Origin: Alviniconcha marisindica | Taxonomy: Eukaryota > Mollusca > Gastropoda > Provannidae | Direction of reading: 5' to 3' | Assembly (NCBI GenBank): GCA_018857735.1 | Contig: JABMCL010002225.1 | Span: 894,501 to 958,500 of the forward strand | Length of the DNA stretch: 64,000 bases | Shown here: piece after piece, positions 10,540 through 22,254 of the stretch | How positions within the stretch are numbered: the first letter of the stretch is position 1 | Layout: each line of letters starts with the position of its first letter | Made by a program: the position numbers and the translations under genes | The notes under the pieces: model-generated | What the model saw: only the letters and a program-made list of their open reading frames with translations | Told to the model about the DNA's origin: nothing | Database searches by the model: none

Positions 10540-12240
10540 GGGGGTTGCAACAGTAGTGCAGTAGAGAATCGTTATTAGGCACTTCTGAAGCTTTTTGTTG
10601 TTAGTACTGTCTGTAAATATTCTCATCAGAACAATTGAGAACAGGGATTTGTCCTCTGAAATATTACACCAATCCCTGTGTCCATCTGTGATGTTGGACC
10701 ACTGCAGATATTAAAAGTTTCATCCCAGACAATACAAACAGTATTTTTGACAATTTGGGTTAATATATTTATTCAAAAGCATATTCACAAAGAAAAACAG
10801 GGGTCACACTGCCTTTTAGTGATTTGCATCAACTGATGTGAAACATTACATATTTGACATCAGTGGTATGACAGATGCATACAGCATAACCTAGAATTAG
10901 TGAACAAACGGCTAAAAATGATGGAGTAACTTGACTGCAGCTATACTCACAATTTAAAAGTGAGCAAATGAAGCTAGTTAAAAAAAGAGTGGAAACATTT
11001 AGTGAAATTGCCATTCACAATAAGTTTCAATCATATATGGCATCATTTTCTGAAGATAAAAAGTGCAGCAGATGGTATGTTGGTAAACACCACTTCTCAT
11101 CTACTGCTGGACTTGGTAACAAGATGAAGTTAAAATTGATGCTGCTGCCATTTTCTTTCATTCGGTTTTGGTGTCTACGTGTGTCTTGTTTCCTGTTTTG
11201 TAATCTTCGACCTTTGAGTAAATGCAGATATATATATATGCTGGCAGTATGACCAGGCATAGTGGCTCATTCCAAATCCTGTTTCTGGGATTGTGTCCTC
11301 TGTCGATTGATTGGAAAATATCAGTTTGGCAAGGTACGTGATTTCTTGTCAGTCCTATCAGAGACCTATTCTTCTTCCAGATATGGTTTCATTAGGATTC
11401 AGTTTCAAATTAATCATATTCATTCTTCGGAAAAGTATGCAAATTTCATTTGAAGATCAGGGTACTACTGACTATAAGGTGCAAGGGTAAGATCTGTGGG
11501 TGAAACAGTATTGCCCTATGGTCTGAAAATTATGGCAGCTTATGTGTTTATTTTGTCATCCCTATTCTGTCCTTCATTGACTGGATTTGCAGTGCGTGCT
11601 GGAGAAGAGTGCAAGGCCATGGCTGAGATGACACTGAATAGCTGTGTAACTACAGTCTTTGTACTTTGATGACACTAAGTTTGCAAGTAGATCTAGTGTT
11701 GAGCGGCCTGGCAGTCACCAGTGAGCCATAATTTGAATTGGTGTTCAGTCATTTAGTGTATGGTGATGTAGCAATGTGGCTCAAATGCATACTCCCCCCC
11801 AAAAAATGCAATAATTATGCAAAATATTATTTTGCAATGTCCCAATGAATGTCCCAATGAGCACAACCCCCAGCAAAAAAAAAAAAAGTTTATGGATGGT
11901 AATATTTGACATGCTTGAGCAATGTGGTCCTATGTCAAATGTCACTTGTACAAACACAGACACAGGCTGCAGTATGAAATGCAGTAATGTACCAGAGAAT
12001 TGTTACTGAACACTTCTAAATGTTTTTGTTGTGTGTACTGTTTGTATATATGTAACTAGTATAAGTAATCTCATCAGAACAATGAAGTTGAGTACATGGG
12101 CTTGTCCTCTGTAATATTATATCATCCCTGTGTCCATATGTGATGTTTGACAGCTGTAAAGGTTAAGCATTTCCTCCCAGACAAAACCACTGACCTTTTC
12201 AGTAAAAAGACTTAGTCAGACAACAAAAACAAATGACAAA
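10540..12240. repeat. Degenerate direct repeat pair within the long intron
   Basis: 10560-10745 and about 11985-12190 share sequence in the same orientation: both contain CTCATCAGAACAAT, CTTGTCCTCTG or a close variant, CCCTGTGTCCAT and a CCCAGACA end. Shorter echoes (TGGACACAGG with flanks) occur near 12320 and 12495. They look like old copies of one dispersed repeat. The rest of 10746-14270 has no recognisable gene. Confidence 0.5.
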
Positions 12241-13250
12241 AACAACAGAATTCAATTATTCATGCCTGGTAATCTTGACATGCTTGAACAAGTTAATGTT
12301 ATGTCAAACATCACATATTTAAACATGGACACAGGGTGCATCATGAAAGGCTTTCTTTAACAACAGAGAAACAAAAGTGAACCATCTAGTTCTGCACCTG
12401 ACATAGTTTAACATAAATACCAGAGTTTAATTCTTTAATTTCTGTAAGTTTTGGGAATCAACTCACTAAGCAAAAATATATGTCAAATATCACTCAGAGA
12501 ATGGACACAGGCAGATAATAAATTCACCAAGAATTCAAGAGAGAAATCCAAACCACTTTCTGGCACAGATCTACATAGATCAGTGTCTTTTTATGCCCAG
12601 TCAGCTATGTGTGAAACAGCTCACAATTCTACAAAAGGAATTCTTATACAGTTTAGATTGGTAAAGGTTTGAGGGAAAAGATGTTCACTGAACCAGGAAG
12701 GCAGAAATGAGGCAATTGAGTCATGTTCATCCTGAAATAATCAAATTATTAAGTAAAACATGAAATAACCAACTAGTGTAAAAACAACAAACTGAATGTG
12801 AAGCAGATGAAAAATTTAAATAGACTTATTTCACTAAGAAAATAACAATCCTGTGAATCGAGATCGAAAATGCTTTAGTGTTCAGTTTGTTCAAGCAGCA
12901 TCACAGTTGAAGAAAAAGGTCTGTTTTAACAAACAAACAAAAACTTTAAGAAACAAAGAAAATAGGATATTTTCCAGTCAGAAAAAGAGTACTCAAACTG
13001 TGATAATTGCTTTGTTTTTATATATTGAATTATAAAGTGTGATCATGCCTACTGGTAGTACTATTTTATTATCTTTTCTGCCAGTCTCATTTATGTGCTG
13101 ATGACTAATGAGGGAAAATGGATAGAAAATTAATATTAAAAGTTAGGTTACTTCTTTCTTTTTAGCGCAGGAAACTTGAAATAAATCATTCTTCTTCTTC
13201 AACTGACTGTCAGGTCTAGTCAGACCATGACTAGAGGTGTTTTGTCAGGT

Positions 13251-13258
<8 letters not shown>

Positions 13259-13297
<39 letters not shown>
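13259..13297. repeat. (GA)n microsatellite
   Basis: An uninterrupted AG run of about 38 bp inside the long anoctamin intron. Confidence 0.95.
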
Positions 13298-13300
<3 letters not shown>

Positions 13301-14269
13301 ACACCACCAACAACAACAACAAAAAACTGTCTAACTCTTTAAGTGTCCAAAAATGCAAATCTCTGCATAAATAGTTTTTTCTCCCGTACATCCACCACCT
13401 TTCTTTCCTTTTCTATGTATGATCTGTAAATAAAAAGGTCAAGTTTTATAAGAGACAAATTCACTTCACCAGTCTAAGCTTCATCGTTGTCATTTCCTTT
13501 CCCCACAGCATTCAGATTCAACCACTGAAATGATCAAACTGGGTAGGCTGGAACTGCCAAGGATTACAACTGCTAAAACTGAAATAATGTTACTCCTCAC
13601 AAAGACACTGGAGAACAGGTCATCTGTAACATGGTGTGTCTGCCAGCGTCCAGCATCCAAAATGTGTACTTTTGTCATTCTACTCAACCAAGCTCAAATG
13701 GCAGCAATTGTAATCCTTTCATTTCACACCAGTAAGCAAAACTAGAGAAACAATTATTGGCACAATCTTTTGTGGAGAATGACAGTAAGCAGTATTGATT
13801 AAGCATCACATATTGCTTAATCTTCACCAAAAGAAATGAGTGGACACGGTTTCAAAATTTGCTGTCCAGCAATGAATCCACAGGGCTTCTTCAAACCCAC
13901 CACATGTCATCAATGTACACAGTCAGCGCTATTAATAGCAACAGGTGCAAGGTGAACAAAGGCGAAAGTTGGCAGTGAAATCACAAAATGGTTAGTCATT
14001 ACAAATGGACATAATTTTGGGCTTGGAACTTGAGGTTCAGTTTTTCAGCACATGAAAAAATCTAGAAACATGATTCCATCTTCATTCAGTGAGCAGGAAC
14101 TGTTTCGGTTCTGCAGAGAGTGAATTCTGCAGCATCACATTTGGCCATTGCTCATTTTCCTATGCTGCTCCTTCTGTCTGGAATTCTTGACCTGTCATGA
14201 AATTAGACACATTCAGTAAACCACTCTCAGGACCCATCTGTTTAAATCATACAACTACAAAATACACCT

Positions 14270-14770
14270 TCCCATCCCCACCTCCTTCTCCCACCTCTGC
14301 TTTCCTGGCTCCTGTTATCTTTTTCATCCACACCTCCTTCTACCACCTCTGCTTTCCTGGCGCCTGTTATCTTTTTCATCCACACCTCCTTCTCCCATCT
14401 CTCTGCTTTCCTGGCTCCTGTTATCTTTTTCATCCACACCTCCTACCTCAGTTTTCCTGCCCCCTTATCCTAGTCCCCTCCCATTTCCCCCCTCCTCTCC
14501 CTGACTGGTGTGCACCTTCCTATCTCCACCTCTTTTCCCACCTCTGCTTTCTTGTCCTCTCTTCTCCTCCCCCCCCCCCCCCCATCCCCCTTCCTTATTT
14601 CCTTCCCCTGCCCTTTCTCAGCTCATCTGCACCTGTCCATCCCATCTCCATCCTCCATCCCTTATCTCCCCCAGCTCATTTGCACCATCCAACCCCTCCT
14701 TTTCAGTGCTGGCTAATTACCCCTCTCTCCTCACTGCCCCCCACCCCCACCCCCCTGGGCTGGATCACAA
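14270..14770. repeat. Pyrimidine-rich minisatellite (about 55-bp unit)
   Basis: From 14275 to about 14462 a unit containing CACCTCCTTCT, CTCTGCTTTCCTGG and CCTGTTATCTTTTTCATCC is repeated about three and a half times. It is followed by a C/T-rich tract with a run of 13 or more C near 14570-14583. A similar C-run is at 14992-15009. Long open frames here are products of composition and are not genes. Confidence 0.9.
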
Positions 14771-15079
14771 CATCCCCATTTCCTCCCATCTCTCTGCTTT
14801 CATAATTGTGTTACTACTTAGTGATCATAACAGCTTGAAAAGTTGATGATGACCTGGAGAACACATGGACAAGTGTGTGAAACTTGAGTCCTGCTGGCGA
14901 GGAAATGTAAGTTTGCATGTTTGCATAGAATCGAAAATATGTGTTGAATGTACTGAAAGATAGTATGACACCATTTTAGACCATGGTCTCCTCCCCCCCC
15001 CCCCCCCCCAACCCCCCACCCCCAATAATTTACCACAGGTAATAGCTGGGTACCTTGACCATCAAAGTACACAGTTCAG

Positions 15080-17329
15080 GCTGTCTGCAAGTGAATTGTT
15101 GCCGTTTGTGTCTGTGGGGCTGGTTCTAATTTATGCATTATCTGGAATTCCAAATGAGATGACATTGCCTCTTAGCAGCTCATTTATTATGACAAAAAAG
15201 GCCATTTCCAAATATTATTTTATTGTTTGAACTGTTAAATGTGTTGCAACTTTCCATTTCTCTCTGTCTTAAATGTGTCCTTGTTTTTGGGTACTGTGGA
15301 TGCAGAAATATTAAGGTCACCTCTGCTAAAACCCAGAGCTGACAAATGTTCTCCTTTAAAAGCACAGAGTAGGTCAGAATAATTATAACCATGTATGCTT
15401 GGTCAGTGCCAGAAATTTCTTCTTTGTCGTAATTGCCATCTTAGGACCATTCACCTTCATTTTTTCCAAATCCTCTCCCTTTTCCAAATCCGCTCCCTAC
15501 TTTTCAACTGCATTAGTCTTGGCTGAAGCAGTTTGCTGTGTTAGCCTGCAAAATAAAATAGGTCACCCTGCTTGTAGTCAGTTGATGTAAGCAGGTTCTC
15601 ATGTTGAGTGCCTGCGAAATATAAATAGGCACCAAAACATGTGTTATTATGCCCCAAAAAGGTGATTTAGACATACTTGTGAATTTGTACTGAATACGTG
15701 TTAGGGAATCTTTCCAGAAGTATTTTTTGCAGTTGTAAATAATGAGATGTGCCAATTATTGACTGTTTTGGCTGTGTTGTGTTTGCTATTAATTGTGTTG
15801 TGTGTATAACTGTGATAAAGGTTTTTACTTGTGTTTTGATGCCTTGCATTTGGACCTGGTGTGAAGAAACTGTAACTGTGATTTGTCCTGAGGTGACCTT
15901 GTGTGGTTGACAAGACATAAAAATCCAAGAACTAAATAACTTAGACATGTGCAATGGTCCAGTCCTAATACAGCATAAAAAGCCCCATTCCTCAAGCAGA
16001 TGACCAGGGCTGGCATATTGTGAATGGAAAAGTTGGAGGTATAGTGGACAGAGAGTTTCTTCATGCCAAAAGAGCTGGTCGAAATCCAGGTGGAGCAAGC
16101 CCCAGCAGGAAGATGACTTATCAAGAATACCCAGAGCTCAAAAATCTTGATGGCTTCAGGTTTGAGGTGGACATATGTCTCAGCTCGACATTCAGTGTCA
16201 CTCAGAGTAAGGGACATTCAGGCTTGGCATCCTTCTAGGACAATGGCTTTGGTACCTTTGGCCAAGGGCTAGCTGGGATAAATACAAATTTCATGTTAAA
16301 TTTAGGTAGCCCAGTGAATAAGCCTGCGCCTGCAGAGATTTTGTGGAAGTAGTTTATCAAGGTTTGAACATGTGTGCATTTTTGTAAAAGGTCTCCTAAC
16401 TTTTGAACTTGGTAATAAAACATTCACTGTGACTCTCTTAATCCTCATGCCACATTTGGCAGTAACTGAAGCACTTCTGTTGAATATGTTTGAGTCTTAC
16501 GCATTGTACAAAATTATGCAATGTGACATTTTTTCTTTAATTTTTTTTTTCATCATTAACCCCACGCATAAAATTCAGGCCACCTTAACTGGGTAAGGCA
16601 ACAGCAGCCACAAGAGAAGCACTATCCATTCATACCAGCATGTGTAGGATTTTCATGTGTCCAAACAATGGTATAGCTGCCAGTTTGGGATTTGTGACGT
16701 ACACGCACATTTTAGTCATGGTATTAAGCTGCTGTGTACCATATTAGATAACCCATAAAAGCAGAGTATTTCATATTGCAGACAAGCAGCTATTGAAAAG
16801 ACACATACTGAGCTATCCAAAAATCATTCTCTCTATACCTTACATTTCAGGTCTTATTTGCCATATCAAATAACACTAAGGCTGCAACAGCGAGCAGGTT
16901 TGTTCCATACATAGCAAGAAGCAAGTAAATGGCAGCAAATATGAAGAAATGTGAAGGCAGGTATACAGTTTGACATGTCTTCTTGTTGATGACAGTTTGA
17001 GAGAACTGTTTTGAAACAAAGATGCAGTACAGCTCAGTGGTCTTTTCGCGTCTGATATGATGACTGTTGGTTTAGAAACTTAATTTTCATCAGCGTTTTC
17101 ATGTCCTAAAAGTAAGGAAAGTTGAGCAACGGCAGTGGTTTTGATATGTACTGTCATGACAGCTGAAATGGTGGGTGTTGTGTCTGTAGCAATCAGTACA
17201 ATAAATTCAGTCTTGAGAACATAGTCACTAGCCGTCTAGGCTAATCAGTTTATTTTGAACTAGAAACACTGAATTCAGCTCAACTGACTTTGTAAGCTTA
17301 ATGTCAGACAAAGCATAATCTTATACTGA
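15080..17329. other. Intron sequence, no gene seen
   Basis: There is no supportable exon or RNA gene. A decayed SINE-like tail lies near 15870-15935 (CCTGAGGTGACCTTGTGTGG), and a stretch with a weak tRNA B-box-like GGTCGAAATCC occurs at about 16078. The open frames are short and lack motifs. Confidence 0.6.
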
Positions 17330-17570
17330 CCTACAAAGATCCAAACACATGAAAGGTTCAAAAGAACACTATTTATCAGGACAAAACACAACATGTGAAT
17401 TTTCAGAGTAATCACCTTTATCAAGCTACAAAATGATACATAAACAATAGTTAAGCCTTAAAAAAGGATGAAAAATGAGACGGAGAGCTAAACCACTGAT
17501 CTGTTTTTGGTTGAGCTAGGTTGTTTTCGTGTCAGTTGCCATATCTTGTTTCAGATTTTTAACCTACAAA
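17330..17570. repeat. Solitary arm of the Penelope-related repeat
   Basis: It shares GATCCAAACACATGAAAGGT, ATTATCAGGACAAAACACAAC-like sequence, GAGACGGAGAGCTAAACCAC and GGTTGAGCTAGGTTGTTTTC with the 6400-6810 and 44645-46720 repeats. It ends in a reverse-complement copy of the outer motif (CTTGTTTCAGATTTTTAACC). It is a collapsed palindrome with one long arm. Confidence 0.55.
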
Positions 17571-18179
17571 GAGACAGTGATTATCATCAATGATGTTTAC
17601 ATTTAGTCATTTAGGAAGATGACCACATGTTTTTGTCCATCTCAGAGTGCATTTCTCAACACTTTGATGTAGTTTAGGGAATGGTATGAATCTTACTCCA
17701 TCTTTAAGTTGATTTGGGTAGTATACATCCAAGTTCCATGCACATGTTTTTATCATTGCTAGTCTCCATTCGCTACTTTGAAGATCTGGATAGACCTATA
17801 ATATAACTCTGTTTGTTGACGGATTGGCTGAAGGTGTGGTGTATCAGGTTTGCGTGTGCTAGTTGACTTAACACCAGTGACAGTTTTATTTTGGTGACAG
17901 GTTAATTATATAGCCAAGACTGGAGTTGCGAAGACATGTCACGCCAACTTCGTTTTAGAAATGGATCAATAAGTTTGATTTATTTAAAGTGTACATCGTT
18001 TTCACAGTCACATTCTTTATCCATATTTGAAAAGGCACAAAGTTGTCAATTAACAGACATTTTTGTTTAGATTTTTGTCAGTTAATGGACAGAAGTGCTG
18101 GGATTGAAACTGTCGCCACTGCATGTGTGTGGATAGGAAAAAATTAATATCCTGTTTCCAAATGCAAAACAAAAGTGAT

Positions 18180-18235
18180 TGGATTTTGATGTCCTGTCAA
18201 CCACACAGGGTCACCTCAGAACACTCAGATTCTGT
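18180..18235 (-). repeat. SINE-like tail (minus strand)
   Basis: On the minus strand it reads CCTGTGTGGTTGACAGGACA followed by TCAAAATCCAAT, the same 3' tail seen on the + strand at 22500-22556, 39840-39902 and 63950-64000. Confidence 0.6.
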
Positions 18236-18615
18236 CAGAAGTAAACATACATGCCAAAACTCTTGATATGTAAAGTAAACCAATTCCAAAAGAAATAGAT
18301 GTTCTCCATCAGCCTCTTAAAACTTTCCCAAAATACAGAAAATGTTATTGTGTCATGAGACTACATTACTATCCTGTCTACAAATTTGTCTCATGACACA
18401 ATAAAGTTACATCACATCAATATTAACATCAGCCCCCCCCCCCCCCCCCCTTCAGTTGCCTTTCTTGAGGCCCTTTACACTCACTCCATCCCCTGTCCTT
18501 GTCCTCTCCTGGCACTTCCTCTCTCACCCCCCTCTCCCATCTCTCTCTCTCTGTCTGTCTCCATCTGTTTGTCTCTGTCTCTCTCTCTCTCTCACCATCA
18601 CCCTCACAAATCTTG

Positions 18616-18619
<4 letters not shown>

Positions 18620-18684
<65 letters not shown>
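18620..18684. repeat. (CA)n microsatellite
   Basis: A 65-bp CA run, preceded by a C-run (18433-18450) and CT-rich sequence. It directly abuts the start of a CR1-like LINE fragment. Confidence 0.95.
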
Positions 18685-18690
<6 letters not shown>

Positions 18691-19310
18691 TTGCCTCCAA
18701 CATTAAGGAAAAAGCTTATAAAGTCTTCGTCCGCCCACTGTTGGAGTATGCTGCGTCTGTCTGGGACCCATACTCACAGAAAAACATTGCCAAGATCGAA
18801 GCAGTCCAGAGGCAAGCAGCACGCTTTGTCCTCAACCGGTTTAGGAACACCTTGAGTGTCAACAACATGCTGGAGGCGTTGGGCTGGCCTACACTGGAGC
18901 AACGACGCCAGACTTGTAGACTGTTGATGCTCTACAAAATCCAAAGTGGCCTTGCACATTGCCCCACCCTGGGGTCCAGTCCTGTCAACGTCAACGACAC
19001 ACCCATGACAAACAGCTCACCCTGCTGACCACCAGAACCCAGTATAGAGGCTCCTCCTTCCTCCCAAAAACCATCAGGGACTGGAACTCGTTACCCTTGA
19101 AAGTAGTGGAGGCCCCCACCCTTGATGCTTTTGGGTCAAGGGTATCAAACTGAAAAACTACCTATAGTATCCCCCCCCCTCCCCCCAACTTCAGCCCCCA
19201 CCTCCCCCATTCTGATTCCTATTATGCCGGACCAGTACTACAGCGAACACCCCCAGCTATAGGCACCAGAATAATCGACATGTTGATTGTGGGCCCTTAA
19301 AGAAGAAGAC
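18685..19310 (+). pseudogene. CR1/Jockey-type LINE, 3' end of ORF2
   Basis: The + strand reads IKEKAYKVFVRPLLEYAASV, then KIEAVQRQAARFVLNRF, MLEALGWPTLEQRRQTCRL and, after a frame shift near 18985, SFLPKTIRDWNSLP. These are the standard motifs downstream of the reverse transcriptase in non-LTR retrotransposon ORF2 proteins. A short untranslated tail runs to AAAGAAGAAGACACACACAC, and a CT microsatellite follows. It is 5'-truncated, as usual for LINE insertions. Confidence 0.85.
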
Positions 19311-19322
19311 ACACACACACAC

Positions 19323-19355
<33 letters not shown>

Positions 19356-19584
19356 TGCGCGCGCGCACAAATATGTAATGGCAGCATTGATCATTGCCAT
19401 CACTCCTTAAAGTAAAAGTCCAAGGTTTTTAAGTATGCAAATTGACCATCGAAATGATTGACAAATGAGTCACTAGTTTCAGATTTAATGAAATAAAAAA
19501 TAAAATAAAATAAAATGGGGTTTTTAATCAATTTTATTTTCTGTAGGCTGGCCGAGACTACAGTCTCGGGTTCTCCATCAGTCA

Positions 19585-19645
19585 TGTGACTTTCCCGGAA
19601 GTGATGTCAGTCAGGGGAGTCAGTGCGGTTGCCATCTTAGATTCT
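19585..19645 (+). promoter_or_regulatory. Promoter-like cluster (ETS, CRE-like, YY1-like motifs)
   Basis: Within 50 bp are TTCCCGGAAGTG (ETS-like), TGATGTCA (CRE-like) and GTTGCCATCTTAG (YY1-like on the minus strand), about 45-90 bp upstream of the THAP ATG at 19688. Copy 2 keeps the same order at about 61044-61100 (AAGATGGCAACC, TGACATCACTTCCG). Function is inferred from motif content and conservation between the two copies only. Confidence 0.45.
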
Positions 19646-19687
19646 TCAGTAAACTGTGTATGCATGTGGTCAACAAAAAAGTTAACT

Positions 19688-19964
19688 ATGCTGGCCTACT
19701 GTGTTGTCGCTAACTGTAACAATTCGCAGATGACCCAAGGTATAATGATGCACGAGCTCCCACGCAATCGACCCACAGTGAGGCAAAAGTGGATTTATAC
19801 AATTCAAACGAGCTGACTTTCTTGCTGCACCGCATCACGCCCATTTGTGTAGCGAGCACTTCAGTGAGTGCGATTTCGCAAACCCCATGGAATACCGCAT
19901 GGGGTTTGCTTCGAAGCTGACACGATGTTCCGGTACTCTTTCAAAATCCTGCCCGACAGGCTCA
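19688..19964 (+). pseudogene. THAP zinc-finger reading frame (frameshifted)
   Basis: From the ATG at 19688 it reads MLAYCVVANCNNSQMTQGIM then RPTVRQKWIY, stops at about 19814, and the THAP signature resumes in another frame as HLCSEHFSECDFANPM. The C-X4-C pair, the invariant Trp and the CSEHF block give the C2CH THAP fold, a sequence-specific DNA-binding domain. Comparison with copy 2, where the same stretch stays open through VQFKRADF, shows a one-base frameshift here. Confidence 0.75.
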
Positions 19965-20400
19965 AACTGCTACTGCTGTATCCTTGTGGGTCTCTCAGGC
20001 AAAGTATCAGTTTCATCTTCGGAGCTCGAGTTGGCCATTTTGCAGCGTCTCCCCAGAGTGATGTAGTAGGCATATGGTCACGTGATTTGGGCGTCATGGT
20101 GACGCTTTCGGTACGACAGAAAATGCCTTTTTTCATGCATTTATAACCCTCAGATCACAGTTTCACCTACATCATTGTTCTCAGCAAGCTTTAACAGAAA
20201 TTGTGTCAAAAATCACCCCTAACCTTGGACTTGTCCTTTAAAGAGTTAAATGACAAATGGCAGAAGGAATGAAGCTTGACCAAAAATGTGTTGTTTTCTT
20301 GACAAGAGGGGCTTTGAATCTTTTGTCAGTTAGCATTTGGATGAAGTACTGAGCAAGTATATGGCTGTTATCTATCAGTATCATGTATCAACATGATACT

Positions 20401-20435
20401 GATTGGTGCATGCGTGTGTGTGTGTGTGTGTGTAC
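20401..20435. repeat. (TG)n microsatellite
   Basis: A short TG run in intron sequence; 20244-20970 otherwise shows no gene. Confidence 0.8.
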
Positions 20436-20976
20436 GCGAGATGAGCAGTTTATCAGTGACTCATTGCGTTTGTGGTGCTTGTGTACTTTGTAATTGTAAA
20501 TGTTGTTAATATTTGTAAAGCTCTATGAACTCCTGTGAAAAGGGGCGCTTTATAAATGTAAGTTATTATTATTTATTACTCAGGTCAATTTTGTTGTTGT
20601 TGTTCAAACACAAGTATAAAAGAAAACATACTTACACAACCATCAAACACACATTTTTATAGAGTTATTCTTTTCAGTATTGCCCTTGAGCATAATTATG
20701 AGACTAGGGCATGCTGGTATCAGTGAACTTTCAGTCTGATTTCTCACTACCAGGTAGAATTATTTTGTTTACAGCTAAACACATATGCACCCTATGTAGG
20801 TGGCTTGGAATGAAATAACACTGTAAACTGGTGCATGGTGTGCACAGAATGTGCTCCAAGATGGCAGCAGTTTCATGTGGCACAAGTCATGTAATAACCA
20901 AGTAACACTGTAAGTACACTACTTAGGTGGATATTAAAAAAAAAGAAAAAAAAGCTACAGTCGTTCATTTAGAATT

Positions 20977-21038
20977 ACCCGTCCCTAATAAGCCTTATGG
21001 TTTCTGTGGACGTTAAGCACCATGTTTACTTACTTACT
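20977..21038 (+). repeat. SINE-like 3' tail
   Basis: It reads CCCTAATAAGCCTTATGG, then TTAAGCACCATGTTTACTTA and a TACT repeat. The reverse complement of the same sequence is at 30521-30571, and a decayed version is at 4190-4265. The terminal tetranucleotide repeat is typical of SINE/LINE tails. Confidence 0.6.
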
Positions 21039-21337
21039 ATTTAGAATTGCAAACGACAAGAGTGCCGTGAGTCTGCTGGAGAGCAGTGAATAGTGCTATA
21101 TAAAAGTGATCCACAACAATATTAATGTAGAGAAAGACAACAGAGGAAACAGAAATAGACCAGAAAAAGACACACTGAAAATGAAGGGGAAGTAACATCT
21201 GGGGAAAGAAACAACAACAAAAAAAGAAGAAAAAAAGGCGGGGGTGGTGGGGTCCTGTATGAGTGGAAGGGATGGTAAATATGAATTTGCGTACACCAAC
21301 ACCCACACACATCCTCACATACATGCGCATGCACATG

Positions 21338-21349
<12 letters not shown>

Positions 21350-21371
<22 letters not shown>

Positions 21372-21676
21372 ATAATGCATGCACTTTCTATTTTTGCAAT
21401 CAAGATTCAGAGTCGGAACAATATGTCCAAGATTTCTCATTCATGTGTGAAGTTGACATCCCTGTACCAGGTGTTTGGATTGAGAGGGAGCCACAATTCC
21501 CTCTCAGTGAAAGTAAAATCATGTCTAAGTTAAGCCCTTTAGAATTAGATTTAGCATACCTAGACCTAGAAGTTGACTATGACATTAATTTTTTACCCCA
21601 TGGTAAAGTTTACCCTAAAGTTCTCTGTGCCATCATCTGTGTGGTTTACGTAGGATGCAGAGGAATGTGCGGATGA
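21350..21676 (+). other. Unassigned open frame after a CA microsatellite
   Basis: After a CA run (about 21348-21371) an open frame encodes an acidic stretch including DSESEQYVQDFSFMCEVDIP, LSPLELDLAYLDLEVDYDI and NFLPHGKVYPKVL. The composition looks more like real protein than the other intronic frames. There is no GT donor fitting an anoctamin exon, and I do not recognise the family. It could be a fragment of a mobile-element polyprotein or chance. No function is assigned. Confidence 0.25.
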
Positions 21677-22254
21677 CATTAGACTTTTACCTGGCAGAGA
21701 TCAGGGAGGGGAAAGTACTGAGGTGATTTGTTTGTATTTTTCTTGGTGCCCTGGAGAGCTAATGGCATTTATTGAACACATGGGATTTGGGGTTAATGAC
21801 TGATCTGACACAGTGTAATCCATGTGCAACCTCATTGTTCATGTGTAAGCTGCATAATGTTCAACACACTATGTTTGTTTCATTCTGCATGTAATTAGAT
21901 TCAGATCTTCAGAATGTACTGACTGGTATCATGGTATGTATTTGTTACATCATGTTGAATCTTGAATATATATAACCACACATCTGTTCACATTTACTGC
22001 CTCCTGGCCCTTGTCACTTTCACTGAGCAGTGGCAACTGAATGCAGTTGTACTCTGCAACTTCACTAGGCCCACATTGTCAGTCATTATCAAAAGGGTTT
22101 AACACCTGCGTCAGTTCTACAGTAGAACCTCTGTTTTCCACAACCTCCCATTCCCCACCTACCTCTTCCTTCAGACCCCCCATCCCCCCCCCTTCCCTCC
22201 CCCCCCCCAAGCATTGTCATAAATTCAAGGTCACGGTTACAGTTATGACACATG

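Larger units (their letters stand above)
19405..20243 (+). mobile_element. P-like THAP element, copy 1 (non-autonomous, about 0.84 kb)
   Basis: The ends are inverted repeats: CCTTAAAGTAAAAGTCCAAG on the left and, as reverse complement, CTTTAAAGGACAAGTCCAAG on the right. Inside are promoter-like sequence, an ATG and a THAP zinc-finger reading frame. P-type elements and their relatives encode a transposase with an N-terminal THAP domain, so a shortened P-like element is likely. No catalytic transposase domain remains. A second, rearranged copy is on the minus strand at 59170-61285. Confidence 0.65.

Noticed and set aside
14197..14846. A 202-codon proline/serine-rich open frame
   Set aside because: It follows the pyrimidine-rich minisatellite and C-runs; the reading is open because the composition lacks stops.
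21350..21676. Considered as an extra anoctamin exon between exons 2 and 3
   Set aside because: No donor that keeps the 0/0 phase, and exon 2 joins exon 3 without it.
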